Positions 1 to 8,629 of a stretch of DNA of 64,000 bases are shown piece after piece (position 1 is the stretch's first letter; each line of letters begins with the position of its first letter). Source of the DNA: Sulfuracidifex metallicus DSM 6482 = JCM 9184 (GTDB lineage Archaea > Thermoproteota > Thermoprotei_A > Sulfolobales > Sulfolobaceae); NCBI GenBank assembly GCA_032834875.1, contig CP135238.1, positions 936,011-1,000,010 of the forward strand, written 5' to 3'. The notes beneath the pieces were generated by a model. The model ran no database searches. It worked only from the letters and a program-made list of their open reading frames with translations, and was not told the origin of the DNA. The translations under genes and the position numbers were made by a program.

Positions 1-994
1 TCCAACATATACTTTGCTGTTCTTTTATCCGGTATGTACAATAAACATGGACTCACTAAACAATATTTATATATCTTCTCAATCATTGACTTATTCCAAT
101 AGCCCATTTGTCAATTCTTTATCTGGTTCAGCTAGGTATGAAGGTGCTTTTGTTATACCATCTCTAATATTCAAGGGAGAACCTTCCTCATATAAGTTGA
201 TGGTTTCTATTGTTGATCTTTCAGGTCAACCCATAAACGTAACAATGACCAAGCCTAGTCTTCACACACAAGGATATCTATTCGGAATTATGGGTACAGA
301 CTTCAGAGGATCTTCAGTCTTTGCAGAATTCGTCCTTGGAGCCAGATTTGATCTAGAACTGAGCGTAATAACTGCCGTAGTAATAGTAGCTATAGGGCTA
401 ATTGTTGGACTGGTTGCTGGATATAAGGGAGGAAAAACCGACCTTACTCTTAACTCTATAACTGATTTCTTCCTTACTATTCCTACTCTTCCCCTGTTCA
501 TAGTACTGGAAAGTATGCTAGTAGCTACAGGGCTCGTCCTAGATATAAATATAGTAGTATTGTTATTTCTTTTAATAGCCCTACTTTCGTGGATGGCAAC
601 AATGAAAGTAATAAGGTCAGCTACCTTGACTCTGAGAGGGAGAACTTTCGTTGAGGCATCTAGAGCCTTGGGAGGAGGAAGCTTCCATATTATAATGAAG
701 CACCTTATCCCTAATATTCTTGGAATCATAGTTGCACAGATAGCTTATGACGTACCCACCGTGATTTTAATAGAGTCCGGAATAGACTTCTTAGGACTTG
801 GAATAACGTCTTTCCCAACTTGGGGAAACATGTTAGGTTATGCGTCACATGAGGTCGCAGCAAGCAACGGGTTCGTATGGTGGTGGATACTTCCTCCTGG
901 TTTAGGTATAATTCTGCTGTCTGTTGCCTTCTACTTCATAGGTACTTCGCTTAGGGACGTACTAAGTCCTTATAAAACTAGAGGTGAGATATAA
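1..994 (+). CDS. dppC: Peptide ABC transporter permease (DppC/OppC type), 5' end cut by window
   Basis: This is an inner-membrane permease of a dipeptide/oligopeptide ABC importer. The reading frame is open to the window edge (a TTG at 14 is only the first possible start seen), so the N-terminus is probably missing. Residues 1-100 (counted from 14) form a large extracytoplasmic segment. They are followed by several hydrophobic helices (about 115-137, 150-175, 178-198, 235-262 and 285-310) and the EAA loop (EASRALGGG, from about residue 214) that contacts the ATPases. It ends with TAA one base before the ATG of the next gene, so it is the head of a visible dppC-dppD-dppF operon. The solute-binding protein and DppB are presumably upstream, outside the window. 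The family assignment is firm; the substrate (peptides or, as in some archaea, sugars) cannot be told from the sequence. Confidence 0.88.
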   Translation, partial: PTYTLLFFYPVCTINMDSLNNIYISSQSLTYSNSPFVNSLSGSARYEGAFVIPSLIFKGEPSSYKLMVSIVDLSGQPINVTMTKPSLHTQGYLFGIMGTDFRGSSVFAEFVLGARFDLELSVITAVVIVAIGLIVGLVAGYKGGKTDLTLNSITDFFLTIPTLPLFIVLESMLVATGLVLDINIVVLLFLLIALLSWMATMKVIRSATLTLRGRTFVEASRALGGGSFHIIMKHLIPNILGIIVAQIAYDVPTVILIESGIDFLGLGITSFPTWGNMLGYASHEVAASNGFVWWWILPPGLGIILLSVAFYFIGTSLRDVLSPYKTRGEI

Positions 995-995
995 A

Positions 996-1982
996 ATGTT
1001 AGAGATGTCTGTTGACGACGAGCTCAGCATAAGGGGGTTAAAGACCTATTTCAAGACCAAGACCGGATACGTTAAGGCGGTTGACGATTTCAGCATGACC
1101 GTTAAGAAGGGAGAGATAATGGGGTTGGCTGGTGAGTCTGGAAGCGGAAAGTCTACAATAATTACAACCGTCTTCAGGGTACTTCCTCAAAACGCCTCAG
1201 TTATGGGGGGCAACATCTTGTTCGAGGGTGGGGACGTCCTTAAGATGGATAGGAAGAAGTTTGACAAAGAAGTTAGGTGGAAGAAGATATCTTGGATTCC
1301 TCAAGTATCAATGGATTCTCTAGATCCCCTTTACACCGTGAAAAGTCAGATGGTAGAGACAATAATGGTCCACGAGGATGTAAGCAAAGGTGAGGCGGTG
1401 GAGAGAACCTATGAGGCACTGGAATCCGTAAAGCTTAACCCCGAGATAGCTGACAAGTATCCTCACGAGCTTTCCGGAGGTCAGAAACAAAGGGTTATAA
1501 TAGCCATGTCACTCCTTCTGAAGCCCAATCTAGTTATGGCGGACGAACCTACAACTGCTCTAGACGTGGTTACTCAGGCAACTATAGTAGACCTCCTATT
1601 ATCAAAGAAAAAGGAACTGGGTTTCTCCATGGTTTTCGTCACTCACGATCTTTCCCTTCTGGCTACTTTTAGCGATAAGGTGACCGTGATGTATGCAGGT
1701 CAACTTGCCGAGAGCGGTCCATCAGAATCCATATACAGGAATCCTCAACACCCTTACACTCAGTTACTTCTGAAATCCATTCCAGACATAAGGAAGTGGA
1801 AGGAGAGAAAACTTTACTCTATACCTGGAGAGCCTCCAGATCTGGAGAATCCTCCCTCCGGTTGTAGATTCAGGACGAGATGTCCATTTGCTATGCCGGT
1901 GTGTAAGGAGAAAGTTCCAGAGCCCGTGATGACCAAGGAAGGTCATGTGGTTGCTTGTCATCTAATAGGTGGATCGAAATGA
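996..1982 (+). CDS. dppD: Peptide ABC transporter ATP-binding protein (DppD/OppD type)
   Basis: First of two ATPases that power the permease. Visible motifs are Walker A GESGSGKS, signature LSGGQKQR, Walker B LVMADEPTTALD and the H-loop THD. The C-terminal oligopeptide-transporter extension carries the cysteine pattern CRFRTRCPFAMPVC, which binds a FeS cluster in related proteins. I choose ATG at 996 (328 aa) over the GTG at 984 because GGTGAG at 983-988 then sits seven bases upstream as a ribosome binding site, and the gene then begins just after the dppC stop. The last codon overlaps the next start as ATGA at 1979-1982, a sign of translational coupling with dppF. Confidence 0.92.
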   Translation: MLEMSVDDELSIRGLKTYFKTKTGYVKAVDDFSMTVKKGEIMGLAGESGSGKSTIITTVFRVLPQNASVMGGNILFEGGDVLKMDRKKFDKEVRWKKISWIPQVSMDSLDPLYTVKSQMVETIMVHEDVSKGEAVERTYEALESVKLNPEIADKYPHELSGGQKQRVIIAMSLLLKPNLVMADEPTTALDVVTQATIVDLLLSKKKELGFSMVFVTHDLSLLATFSDKVTVMYAGQLAESGPSESIYRNPQHPYTQLLLKSIPDIRKWKERKLYSIPGEPPDLENPPSGCRFRTRCPFAMPVCKEKVPEPVMTKEGHVVACHLIGGSK

Positions 1983-2902
1983 TAGAGGGAAAGTCTATTA
2001 AGGTAAAATATAAGTTAAATGGAAAGGACTTCCTGGCGTTAAAGGGTACCGACATTACTGTAGGAAAAGGAGAGGTAGTTGGCCTTGCAGGTGAGTCTGG
2101 AAGCGGAAAGACTACCCTTGGAAGGGCCATATTGGCTCTACAAAAGTTTGAAGGAGAGGTTCTCTGGAACGGAAAGAATGTGCTGAAGCTAAAAGGAGAT
2201 GAAAGGAGGGAGTTTAGGAAAAAGAATCAAATAGTTTATCAGGATCCTTTTGACGCGGTTGATATAAGAATGAAGGTTTTTGACGTTATAGCGGAGGGAC
2301 TGAAAATAAACCACATGGGAAGCAGAGAGGAGATAAGGGAAAAGGTATTAGCTTCACTGAAAACTGTTGGGCTCAATCCTCCCGAGACGTTCGCTAACGT
2401 TTATCCTACTCAACTTTCTGGAGGTCAGCTACAGAGGGTAGCAATAGCTAGGGCTACTGTCATGGAACCGGAGTTCATAGTTGCCGACGAGCCTGTCTCT
2501 ATGTTAGATATGTCAATAAGGGCTGGAATTCTGGAGATATTTAATGAACTTAAAGCGAAGGGAACGAGTACTTTAATGATAACTCATGACCTCTCAACGG
2601 TAGCTTACGTATCAGATAGAATATATGTGCTTTATCAAGGAAAGATGGTCGAGAGTGGTTTGACTTCCCAAATTGTGGAGAATCCGAAACATCCTTACAC
2701 GCAAGCCTTGATCTCATCAATCCCTGTTCCTGAGCCAGGCTTTAGGGTAGAGGCTAAGTTGAAGGACGAGGATTCCCCTCCACCTCCTAGGGGTTGTCCA
2801 CTCTATCCCAGATGTCCCTTCAGGATGGATAAATGTAAGGACAATGACCCAGAGTTGGTGGAAGTTGAACCCGGACACAGGGTCGCATGCTATTTATACT
2901 GA
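1979..2902 (+). CDS. dppF: Peptide ABC transporter ATP-binding protein (DppF/OppF type)
   Basis: Second ATPase of the importer, 307 aa from the ATG at 1979 that overlaps the dppD stop; an earlier in-frame start at 1955 would overlap dppD by 28 bases and is less likely. Motifs: Walker A GESGSGKTT, signature LSGGQLQR, Walker B FIVADEPVSMLD, H-loop THD. As in DppD, a cysteine-rich C-terminal extension is present (CPLYPRCPFRMDKC). In this family DppD and DppF form a heterodimer under the two permeases. The gene is in an operon with dppC and dppD. Confidence 0.92.
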   Translation: MIEGKSIKVKYKLNGKDFLALKGTDITVGKGEVVGLAGESGSGKTTLGRAILALQKFEGEVLWNGKNVLKLKGDERREFRKKNQIVYQDPFDAVDIRMKVFDVIAEGLKINHMGSREEIREKVLASLKTVGLNPPETFANVYPTQLSGGQLQRVAIARATVMEPEFIVADEPVSMLDMSIRAGILEIFNELKAKGTSTLMITHDLSTVAYVSDRIYVLYQGKMVESGLTSQIVENPKHPYTQALISSIPVPEPGFRVEAKLKDEDSPPPPRGCPLYPRCPFRMDKCKDNDPELVEVEPGHRVACYLY

Positions 2903-2909
2903 GGAGGAT

Positions 2910-3410
2910 TTGGTTAACCTGAAGGGATGGGAGCTTGCAGTTATACTTTTCCTAGTTATCTCTGCTAGCTTTATAATGTCTTTTATTTCTCTCTTCCCTT
3001 TTATAATATCCCTTCTGCTTTCCTCAGTAGGTATCATGTTGTTCAGAGCCAGATATTTTCTGCTTTATATAAAGAAACTAAGAGAGGAAGGAAAGGTGAA
3101 GTTCATTCCCAAGAAAAGCGTGCAGAGGAAAAGGGGAACGGAAGACCAAGGTTTCATCTTAGCAGAGGTCTTCCTTCCATTGGTTCTTCTATTCCTGCTT
3201 CCAATTCCTCTTAATCTAGTTATTGCAATCGGTTTCGTTATAGGGATACCACTTTCCATCCTCTTTGAGAAGTTACTTGAGATCGGCCTAGAACGTAGTT
3301 TAGGAAAGGTAAAGAAGTTCTTTGTGTGGACTGTCTTAAACGAGAACGACCTTTACCTTAAAGAATATGGTTATCTAATCTCTGGGAAGGCTAACGCAAA
3401 CGAGAAATGA
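2910..3410 (+). CDS. Hypothetical multi-pass membrane protein after the peptide transporter
   Basis: Unrecognised 166-residue protein with four strongly hydrophobic stretches, in two pairs: the first near the N-terminus (ELAVILFLVISASFIMSF and the next segment), the second in the middle (FLPLVLLFLLPIPLNLV onward). A basic cytoplasmic loop (KKLREEGKVKFIPKKSVQRK) separates the pairs. A longer frame opens at 2844 but overlaps dppF by 59 bases. I prefer TTG at 2910, which follows GAGGAGG (2901-2907) although the spacing is short. Co-transcription with dppCDF is likely. Function unknown. Confidence 0.6.
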   Translation: MVNLKGWELAVILFLVISASFIMSFISLFPFIISLLLSSVGIMLFRARYFLLYIKKLREEGKVKFIPKKSVQRKRGTEDQGFILAEVFLPLVLLFLLPIPLNLVIAIGFVIGIPLSILFEKLLEIGLERSLGKVKKFFVWTVLNENDLYLKEYGYLISGKANANEK

Positions 3411-3568
3411 AAATGCGAAAACGTTGCGCTGATGTAGGGAGGATTCTCTATATAAAAAGTTTCAATTTTCTCGTTATCTCTCTATGTCAATTTTGTTGAA
3501 TGTTAACACAAATTGTTCATTCAGAATGAGGGAAAGTTAATCTTTCAAAGGAATAATTTTTTAAACTG

Positions 3569-4858
3569 ATGAAAGTTTCTAGCTTTATGTTTAAAAAGGA
3601 TTTTATAGTTTTTAGTGCACTTACATTGATTTTTATCTCTACTGTGGCGTTTCTATTCTCTAACACCTCTGAAATATCTGGAAAGAGAGATTTCTATACG
3701 GAAGTTTATATGTTTGAGGGTGGGCCCGATCATCAATATCGTGGGCAAATATATTCTGCTCCCTTTAACATTACCTTGCCAGGAGGCGTGATAGTTACCC
3801 CTACTTCTTTGGTCGGAAAGAACTTGATACTTTTCACAACAAGTGGGGAGATAGTCAATAATTCCCTTGATATGAACGCTTGTGTAGGAGGAATTTACGC
3901 AGTTAACGCAGACTCAGGTAAAATAGTCTGGAGCAAGACTTTCCCAAACATGATAATGACTCAGCCAATAGTTGTTGATGGAATAATAGTTGTGGGATTG
4001 GGTAACAATATGTTCGTAAACTCGTCATTCAGAGGACCGGGTTTAAATGAGCTTGTTGCTCTCAACGAACAAGGTAAGATATTATGGACTCATCTTACCA
4101 AGGGAGAAGCAATGCCAACACCGGTGTTCTTTGACGGAAATGTAATAACTGCTACGGGAGGAGGATATGTATGTTCCGTCAATCTGATGACAGGGGAAAC
4201 GGTATGGGTCAGTCAAATTTCATCTTATGTAAGCATGTCTTCTCCTTTGTTGGTTAACGGTCAAGTTATTTTCGGAGGAGCAAGTCCTTACGATTTCTAT
4301 GACATAAATGCAAGCAACGGTCATGTGATATGGAACGTTACTCTTAACGCCACCGGGGGATTGGACGACTCCTCACCTTCTTTCTATAACGGAATAGTGA
4401 TAACCGGTTTTACGTACAAGGTAAACAACTATACCTTAGATTATAAGGAGGTCGGAATAAACTTTAACAACGGAGAAATAGTCTGGTGCCTTAATGAAGG
4501 TGATGGGGACGTTCCTCCCAACTTGGAGAGTCCTCCAGCAACAGTTGTAAATGGTTTAGCGTTGATATCGTCGCCAGGAACTCCTTATCTTTACGCCGTA
4601 AACTACTCAAACGGACACGTGGAATGGAAGGTGAAAACGGGTCCTGACATTGATAACCCCGCAGTTGGAGGAAACTTGCTCTTTATCCTCAATCAGTCAG
4701 GATACCTTTATGTTATAAACCTACAAGGTAAAGTCCTAAACGTAGTAAAGACCGACGTGATACCCGGACCTGGCGAGCCTATGTTGACGGAAAGCGGAAT
4801 AATCATCTGGGGTGTAAACGGAGTAGTAGAATCAATACCGCTAGATAAGGTGATTTAG
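3569..4858 (+). CDS. Exported PQQ-like beta-propeller repeat protein
   Basis: A 429-residue protein with an N-terminal hydrophobic anchor (about residues 13-31, FSALTLIFISTVAFLFS) followed by an extracytoplasmic domain. It has repeated beta-propeller blades of the PQQ/WD-like type: alternating segments such as GGIYAVNADSGKIVW, LVALNEQGKILW, VCSVNLMTGETVW and YAVNYSNGHVEWKV. Each blade pairs a hydrophobic strand with a G-x-x-V/I-W ending. These blades resemble quinoprotein dehydrogenases, but no cofactor-binding residues can be assigned, so a binding or scaffold role is equally possible. A TATA-like stretch (TAATTTTTTAAA) lies at 3553-3565. A longer paralogue, broken by a frameshift, is at 53860-55594. 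Many N-glycosylation sequons fit an S-layer-side location. Confidence 0.8.
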   Translation: MKVSSFMFKKDFIVFSALTLIFISTVAFLFSNTSEISGKRDFYTEVYMFEGGPDHQYRGQIYSAPFNITLPGGVIVTPTSLVGKNLILFTTSGEIVNNSLDMNACVGGIYAVNADSGKIVWSKTFPNMIMTQPIVVDGIIVVGLGNNMFVNSSFRGPGLNELVALNEQGKILWTHLTKGEAMPTPVFFDGNVITATGGGYVCSVNLMTGETVWVSQISSYVSMSSPLLVNGQVIFGGASPYDFYDINASNGHVIWNVTLNATGGLDDSSPSFYNGIVITGFTYKVNNYTLDYKEVGINFNNGEIVWCLNEGDGDVPPNLESPPATVVNGLALISSPGTPYLYAVNYSNGHVEWKVKTGPDIDNPAVGGNLLFILNQSGYLYVINLQGKVLNVVKTDVIPGPGEPMLTESGIIIWGVNGVVESIPLDKVI

Positions 4859-4943
4859 ACGGATGTTAGAAATTTATTTTTAGCATCATTTGTATCACTT
4901 TTATCCTCTTTTTTTCTCTTTTCTTTTCTTGCTTTATCCTATT

Positions 4944-5088
4944 TTTGTCTGTCCTTCCTGTGGTTTGGACTGCAGACGTGACTACAACGCTTCCCTCAAC
5001 ATCCTGAGTAGGGGTCGGAATGACAGTGCCTGTGGAGCTGAGACCTCTACCCTTGGCAAGCCTCGTGAAGCAGGAAGCCCCGTCCTTT
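4944..5088 (+). pseudogene. C-terminal relic of a TnpB (IS200/IS605-type) protein
   Basis: Only the last ~48 codons remain, in a frame preceded by unrelated T-rich sequence. The peptide CPSCGLDCRRDYNASLNIL is the end of the TnpB zinc finger followed by the RuvC-III aspartate motif (usually DRDYNAxxNI). It then runs to the element end in GKPREAGSPVL. The 5' part of the gene is absent, so the element is dead. The terminal hairpin directly follows (5065-5106). Confidence 0.75.
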
Positions 5089-5106
5089 AGGGCGGGGGTA
5101 GTTCAC
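5065..5106 (+). mobile_element. Right-end hairpin of an IS200/IS605-type element
   Basis: The sequence GTGAAGCAGGAAGCCCC leads into a stem, CCCCGTCC (5078-5085), loop TTTA, GGGCGGGG (5090-5097), then GGTAGTTCAC. It overlaps the end of the TnpB relic, as the right end of these elements normally does. Closely matching copies occur at 62952-62990 and 27103-27122 on the minus strand, so this is a repeat family and not chance. Confidence 0.7.
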
Positions 5107-5248
5107 TCCATGTCTTGGTCTGTTATGCTAAGTCTTAACATTTCTTTTTCATCGTAAATTATCGAAATTATATCTCTTTTCTATATCATCTATATATATT
5201 CCTTTATATATATTCCTTCTTTTACTACATTTTACCTTGTTTTCTATT

Positions 5249-6040
5249 CTATTCTTCGCTTCTTATGACAACTATGATAGAAGAAATTATCAGCGTTGAA
5301 CCAAGTAACTCCAATGGGGTTGGGATCTCTCCGAAAAGCGGTATAGAAAGTGCTGTGGCAACAACTGGTTCAAGAAGGCCTATAGTTTCTATATGTTGAG
5401 GCTTAACCTTTCCTGATGCTACAACTATTGAAGTGTGACCTATCAAAGTAGGTAAAAATATGAGCCCTATTAAAGATAATATCGAGACTAAATCTATCCT
5501 TCCAATTCCTTCCAGGAGGAAAAAAGGGAAGGAAAATAGAGCGGAGGTCAAGTAAATCCACGCCGTACTTCCTAGCGGGTCCCTGACAGCGATTTTGCTT
5601 AACTTTAACGTATATAATGCAATAGTAAATGCTGAAAATACGGATATCAGATTACCCAATATATCTCCCTCATCTAGGGGGGAGTTAATTAGAACTACGC
5701 CTAGGAAACCTATGGTGACTGCAATTAAGTCCCTACGTGTTGTGCTGTATTTACCTAAAAATGAAAGAATTACAACGAAGAAGGGAGACGTAGAAACCAG
5801 GACTGTAGCATCTATGATGGTAGTATGATAGACCCCTTCAACGAAGGTAAACATGTGGAGAGATAATAGGCCACCCAACACGAGATATTCCTTTAATTTA
5901 AGCTCGTGGACGAACCTTCCCTTAGACAAGATGAATCCAGCTACGGCGAACCTGAGGAAAGTTATAGCTGCGGGCGTAAGTTGGCTTTCCTTTATGAAAA
6001 TGGAGGCAGTGCCGAATGAGGCACCACCCAAAATTAACAA
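5249..6040 (-). CDS. EamA/DMT-family membrane transporter
   Basis: A 263-residue protein of the drug/metabolite transporter superfamily. It has about nine or ten hydrophobic helices in two homologous halves; each half carries the EamA-type pattern (first half FGTASIFIKESQLTPAAITFLRF cut short here, second half ending EPVVATALSIPLFGE, with the typical glutamate-proline near the end). Members export amino acids, nucleosides or other metabolites; the substrate is unknown. The start is taken as TTG at 6040 because no ATG lies upstream in frame; a slightly longer form is possible. The gene stands alone. Confidence 0.82.
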   Translation of the reverse strand: MLILGGASFGTASIFIKESQLTPAAITFLRFAVAGFILSKGRFVHELKLKEYLVLGGLLSLHMFTFVEGVYHTTIIDATVLVSTSPFFVVILSFLGKYSTTRRDLIAVTIGFLGVVLINSPLDEGDILGNLISVFSAFTIALYTLKLSKIAVRDPLGSTAWIYLTSALFSFPFFLLEGIGRIDLVSILSLIGLIFLPTLIGHTSIVVASGKVKPQHIETIGLLEPVVATALSIPLFGEIPTPLELLGSTLIISSIIVVIRSEE

Positions 6041-7061
6041 TATGAAGTATTTTAATCGTTCAGTGTTCAGCTTTCAACACCCAGCCTTGTTGTGTTATGT
6101 CTCGGGATATATGTGGGCATTGAACAGTAAATTTACAGGATCAGATTTTATGACTTCCTCTTTTTTACTTTTCACTGTAGCATCTTTTAAAAGTAGGAAA
6201 AAAGCCACTTCTAAAGTTAGACCTCTGGAAACGGGAGAGGAAAGAGAGTCTAGGTTATCACTAGGTTATCAAAGGAGAAATCGGTTCTGAGTTAAGGGTA
6301 AGAAAAGTTAATGAAAACATCTAGCAAAGAAAAATGAAAATGGAATAATCATATTTTAATAAAGTATCTTGAAGGAGAGATATTTTCATTATGAAAGCTG
6401 AAAAGTTCTTCTAAGCGATGAAGTCAGCACATATACATTGAAAGAGTTTCTCTTCCTTTTTCAAAGAAATTTTAATTATCCCTTGAGTTGAGATCCTACC
6501 AAGAGAACAACCCCGAAATAGACAAAAATGAATATGTAATCATTATAATGGCATAAATTAATGGTAATGCATTAGAAAAAACTGAGGATATTGTGGCAAC
6601 TAAAATCGCAGTTTATATAGTCTCATTCTGGCGAATATTAATTTGATCCTTTCTTTTTGATACTCGTCTAAACTCATCCCAGTTATTGTAAATCCTACCA
6701 ATCTCAGAAGTATTTTGATGGTGAAGCTAAAAATCCCACGTTAATCCAACTATTGCCCACCCATAGATGATAATGAAAATACGATTTCAACATCATCCAA
6801 GGAAACGTGGTTTGATTGAACTATTGCGTGTATTTCGGGAGTGATGGAGTAAACCACTCTAGCAAAGAGCAAAAAGATATAGTCATTAGATAAATTTTAG
6901 CAGCATAGTTGTTTTGTATAAAGAAATTCGTATATGAAATATTTAACGTTAAACTATAGCTAGGCTAAGGCGTAGTTTTCATGGTCGCTTAATTGAAAAA
7001 TATTTTATATTATAAAATTGTGAGGAGGAAAAGTGGGAAAACTGTTAAGTCTTAAGACGTT
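6041..7061. other. Long intergenic stretch with probable decayed coding remnant
   Basis: About 1 kb with no intact gene. On the minus strand around 6610-6900 short pieces translate to gene-like sequence in changing frames (for example a piece ending ITGMSLDEYQKERIK..., and IFIIIYGWAIVGLTWDF, which looks like a membrane helix). I read this as the relic of a membrane-protein gene, with low confidence. The rest is AT-rich without recognisable features. Confidence 0.3.
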
Positions 7062-7802
7062 CTAAATCATTATCATGACCATTTCTTCTACCGGTATTGA
7101 GTAAACAGTGGCGTCAATTACATTATCGGTTTCAAGCACCTCTTTTAACGCCTCGTTTCCCATTGCTACCTTTTTTCCATATATTAGGCAAAAGTCTACC
7201 TTTCCGTCATCAATGAAGATCTTCACCACGTTTTCGTTAATCCTAGTTTTCAGTAATTTTTTACCTCCCATTGACATTACCTTCTCTATTACATCCTTCA
7301 GTTTTCCGTTCAATTTAAGAGTAAAGAACGGAGTCTGGTATATACTTCTGTTCCTGAACTTTTCCATGTATGGGAAAAAGTGATCCTTGATTATATGTTC
7401 CTCCATATCATCTATGTCTTTAAAGGTTACCTTTAGTTCCTGGGGCAATTCCACGTCTACTGTTAGTAGTGTATCCTCATCTGAATCCATGGTAAATCTT
7501 ATGTGACCTAAATGATCATTTACGACTAGCCTATACTCAATGTAGTCTTGTCCGATTTCAGGTCCTTCCAAGTATCCCTTTACCACGTCGATTTCCTCGT
7601 TCTCTGGCACTATGAAACCTATTAAATACTTACCAGGGAAATCGTTCACCCTTCCTACGTGAACTAACTTTCCTGACTCCCTATCGTATGCCATGAGAAC
7701 CATAAAGTGTCCCAAAACTCCTGATAACCTGATCACGTCGGTTAAAAGCTCCTCCACTGCGCATCGCGTTAAGCCAGTGGAAAAGCTATACGTGTAGGTC
7801 AT
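7062..7802 (-). CDS. Conserved-looking hypothetical soluble protein
   Basis: A 246-residue acidic protein without signal peptide or membrane helices. It has alternating beta strands and helices, and the C-terminal half (from about residue 165: LKLNGKLKDVIEKVMSMGG) looks like a separate small domain ending in a hydrophobic MVMIMI. I do not recognise the family. It lies 150 bp downstream of the MarR-type regulator on the same strand, so it may belong to that regulon. The start ATG at 7802 is the first in the frame. Confidence 0.7.
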   Translation of the reverse strand: MTYTYSFSTGLTRCAVEELLTDVIRLSGVLGHFMVLMAYDRESGKLVHVGRVNDFPGKYLIGFIVPENEEIDVVKGYLEGPEIGQDYIEYRLVVNDHLGHIRFTMDSDEDTLLTVDVELPQELKVTFKDIDDMEEHIIKDHFFPYMEKFRNRSIYQTPFFTLKLNGKLKDVIEKVMSMGGKKLLKTRINENVVKIFIDDGKVDFCLIYGKKVAMGNEALKEVLETDNVIDATVYSIPVEEMVMIMI

Positions 7803-7951
7803 TTCTATATCAAATTGAAACTCGTCAATATTCTATTTAACCTTTTCTATTAATAGATATGGAAACGAGTTAATATAGATTGTTAAATAGTAGCTTGACT
7901 TATATAGTTATATTTATATAAAGAAAATTTATACCCTCCCTCTCTTTCTAT

Positions 7952-8392
7952 TCATTGTTTTATCTCAAACGTTTCCAATCTCTCTAGAAGCTGTATGAGA
8001 AATTTCAGCAAGTTTTCTTTGTCATTGAAATCCCTCAAGATATCCTCAGCTAGGCTCTTGTAAATTGTCATTCCCTCTTCAAATACCTTAACTCCGTCGT
8101 CGGTTATCTTTACTGTGATTATCCTCCTATCGTCGCTTGAACGTCCTCTGCAAACCAGTTTCATTTCCTCTAATCTGTCCACAGCAGCTGTAATTGCGGA
8201 TTGCGTCACAAAGAACCTCTTGGCTAACTTAGCCATTGTAGTTTCGCCTTCCATTGTAGCCTTCAATATGAGAAAATCAAGGTAAGTGATATTTAACGAA
8301 CCTAATCTTCTGTTAAGCTCTCTCTGAAATGCTCTGTGTATTTTTGCTATGGAACTCATCAAGGTTATGTCGACGTTGTTGCTTACGTTCAC
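7952..8392 (-). CDS. MarR-family winged-helix transcriptional regulator
   Basis: 146 residues with the MarR architecture: N-terminal dimerisation helix, winged helix (recognition region VTQSAITAAVDRLEEMKLVCR at about 64-84), wing RGRSSDDRRIITVKIT containing the conserved DDRR motif, and C-terminal dimerisation helices. MarR proteins are usually autoregulatory repressors that sense phenolics, antibiotics or oxidants. An 11-bp inverted repeat brackets its promoter (8405-8449), which supports autoregulation. GTG at 8392 is taken as the start; the ATG encoding MSSIAK, 11 codons in, is an alternative. Confidence 0.88.
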   Translation of the reverse strand: MNVSNNVDITLMSSIAKIHRAFQRELNRRLGSLNITYLDFLILKATMEGETTMAKLAKRFFVTQSAITAAVDRLEEMKLVCRGRSSDDRRIITVKITDDGVKVFEEGMTIYKSLAEDILRDFNDKENLLKFLIQLLERLETFEIKQ

Positions 8393-8404
8393 AATAACAC
8401 TTAA

Positions 8405-8449
8405 CTGTTGAAGTTATTAACTCTGAGGTCATAAATAGAACTTCAACAG
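8405..8449 (-). promoter_or_regulatory. Inverted repeat around the MarR gene promoter
   Basis: CTGTTGAAGTT at 8405-8415 is repeated in perfect inversion as AACTTCAACAG at 8439-8449, 23 bases apart. Between the arms, read on the minus strand, lies a TATA-like TTCTATTTAT. The arms therefore flank the core promoter, 13 bases upstream of the start codon, as expected for an autorepressor site. Confidence 0.5.
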
Positions 8450-8629
8450 ATAGTATATCGGTTTCATTAGAAAAGAATTCAAATTAATTAAAGTTATAAA
8501 CGAGAGGGGTATAGTGGCATTATATATACTTTATTGTTCCTTGCTTAATGGAAGAACTGAGATGTCTTATTATATATAAAGATTTCTACTAATTCCAAAA
8601 AGAATTAATTCGTATTCAGTTGTTTTTCA

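Noticed and set aside
5853-6290. 145-codon plus-strand open frame
   Set aside because: Mostly antisense to the EamA transporter gene, with non-protein-like composition; a shadow frame.
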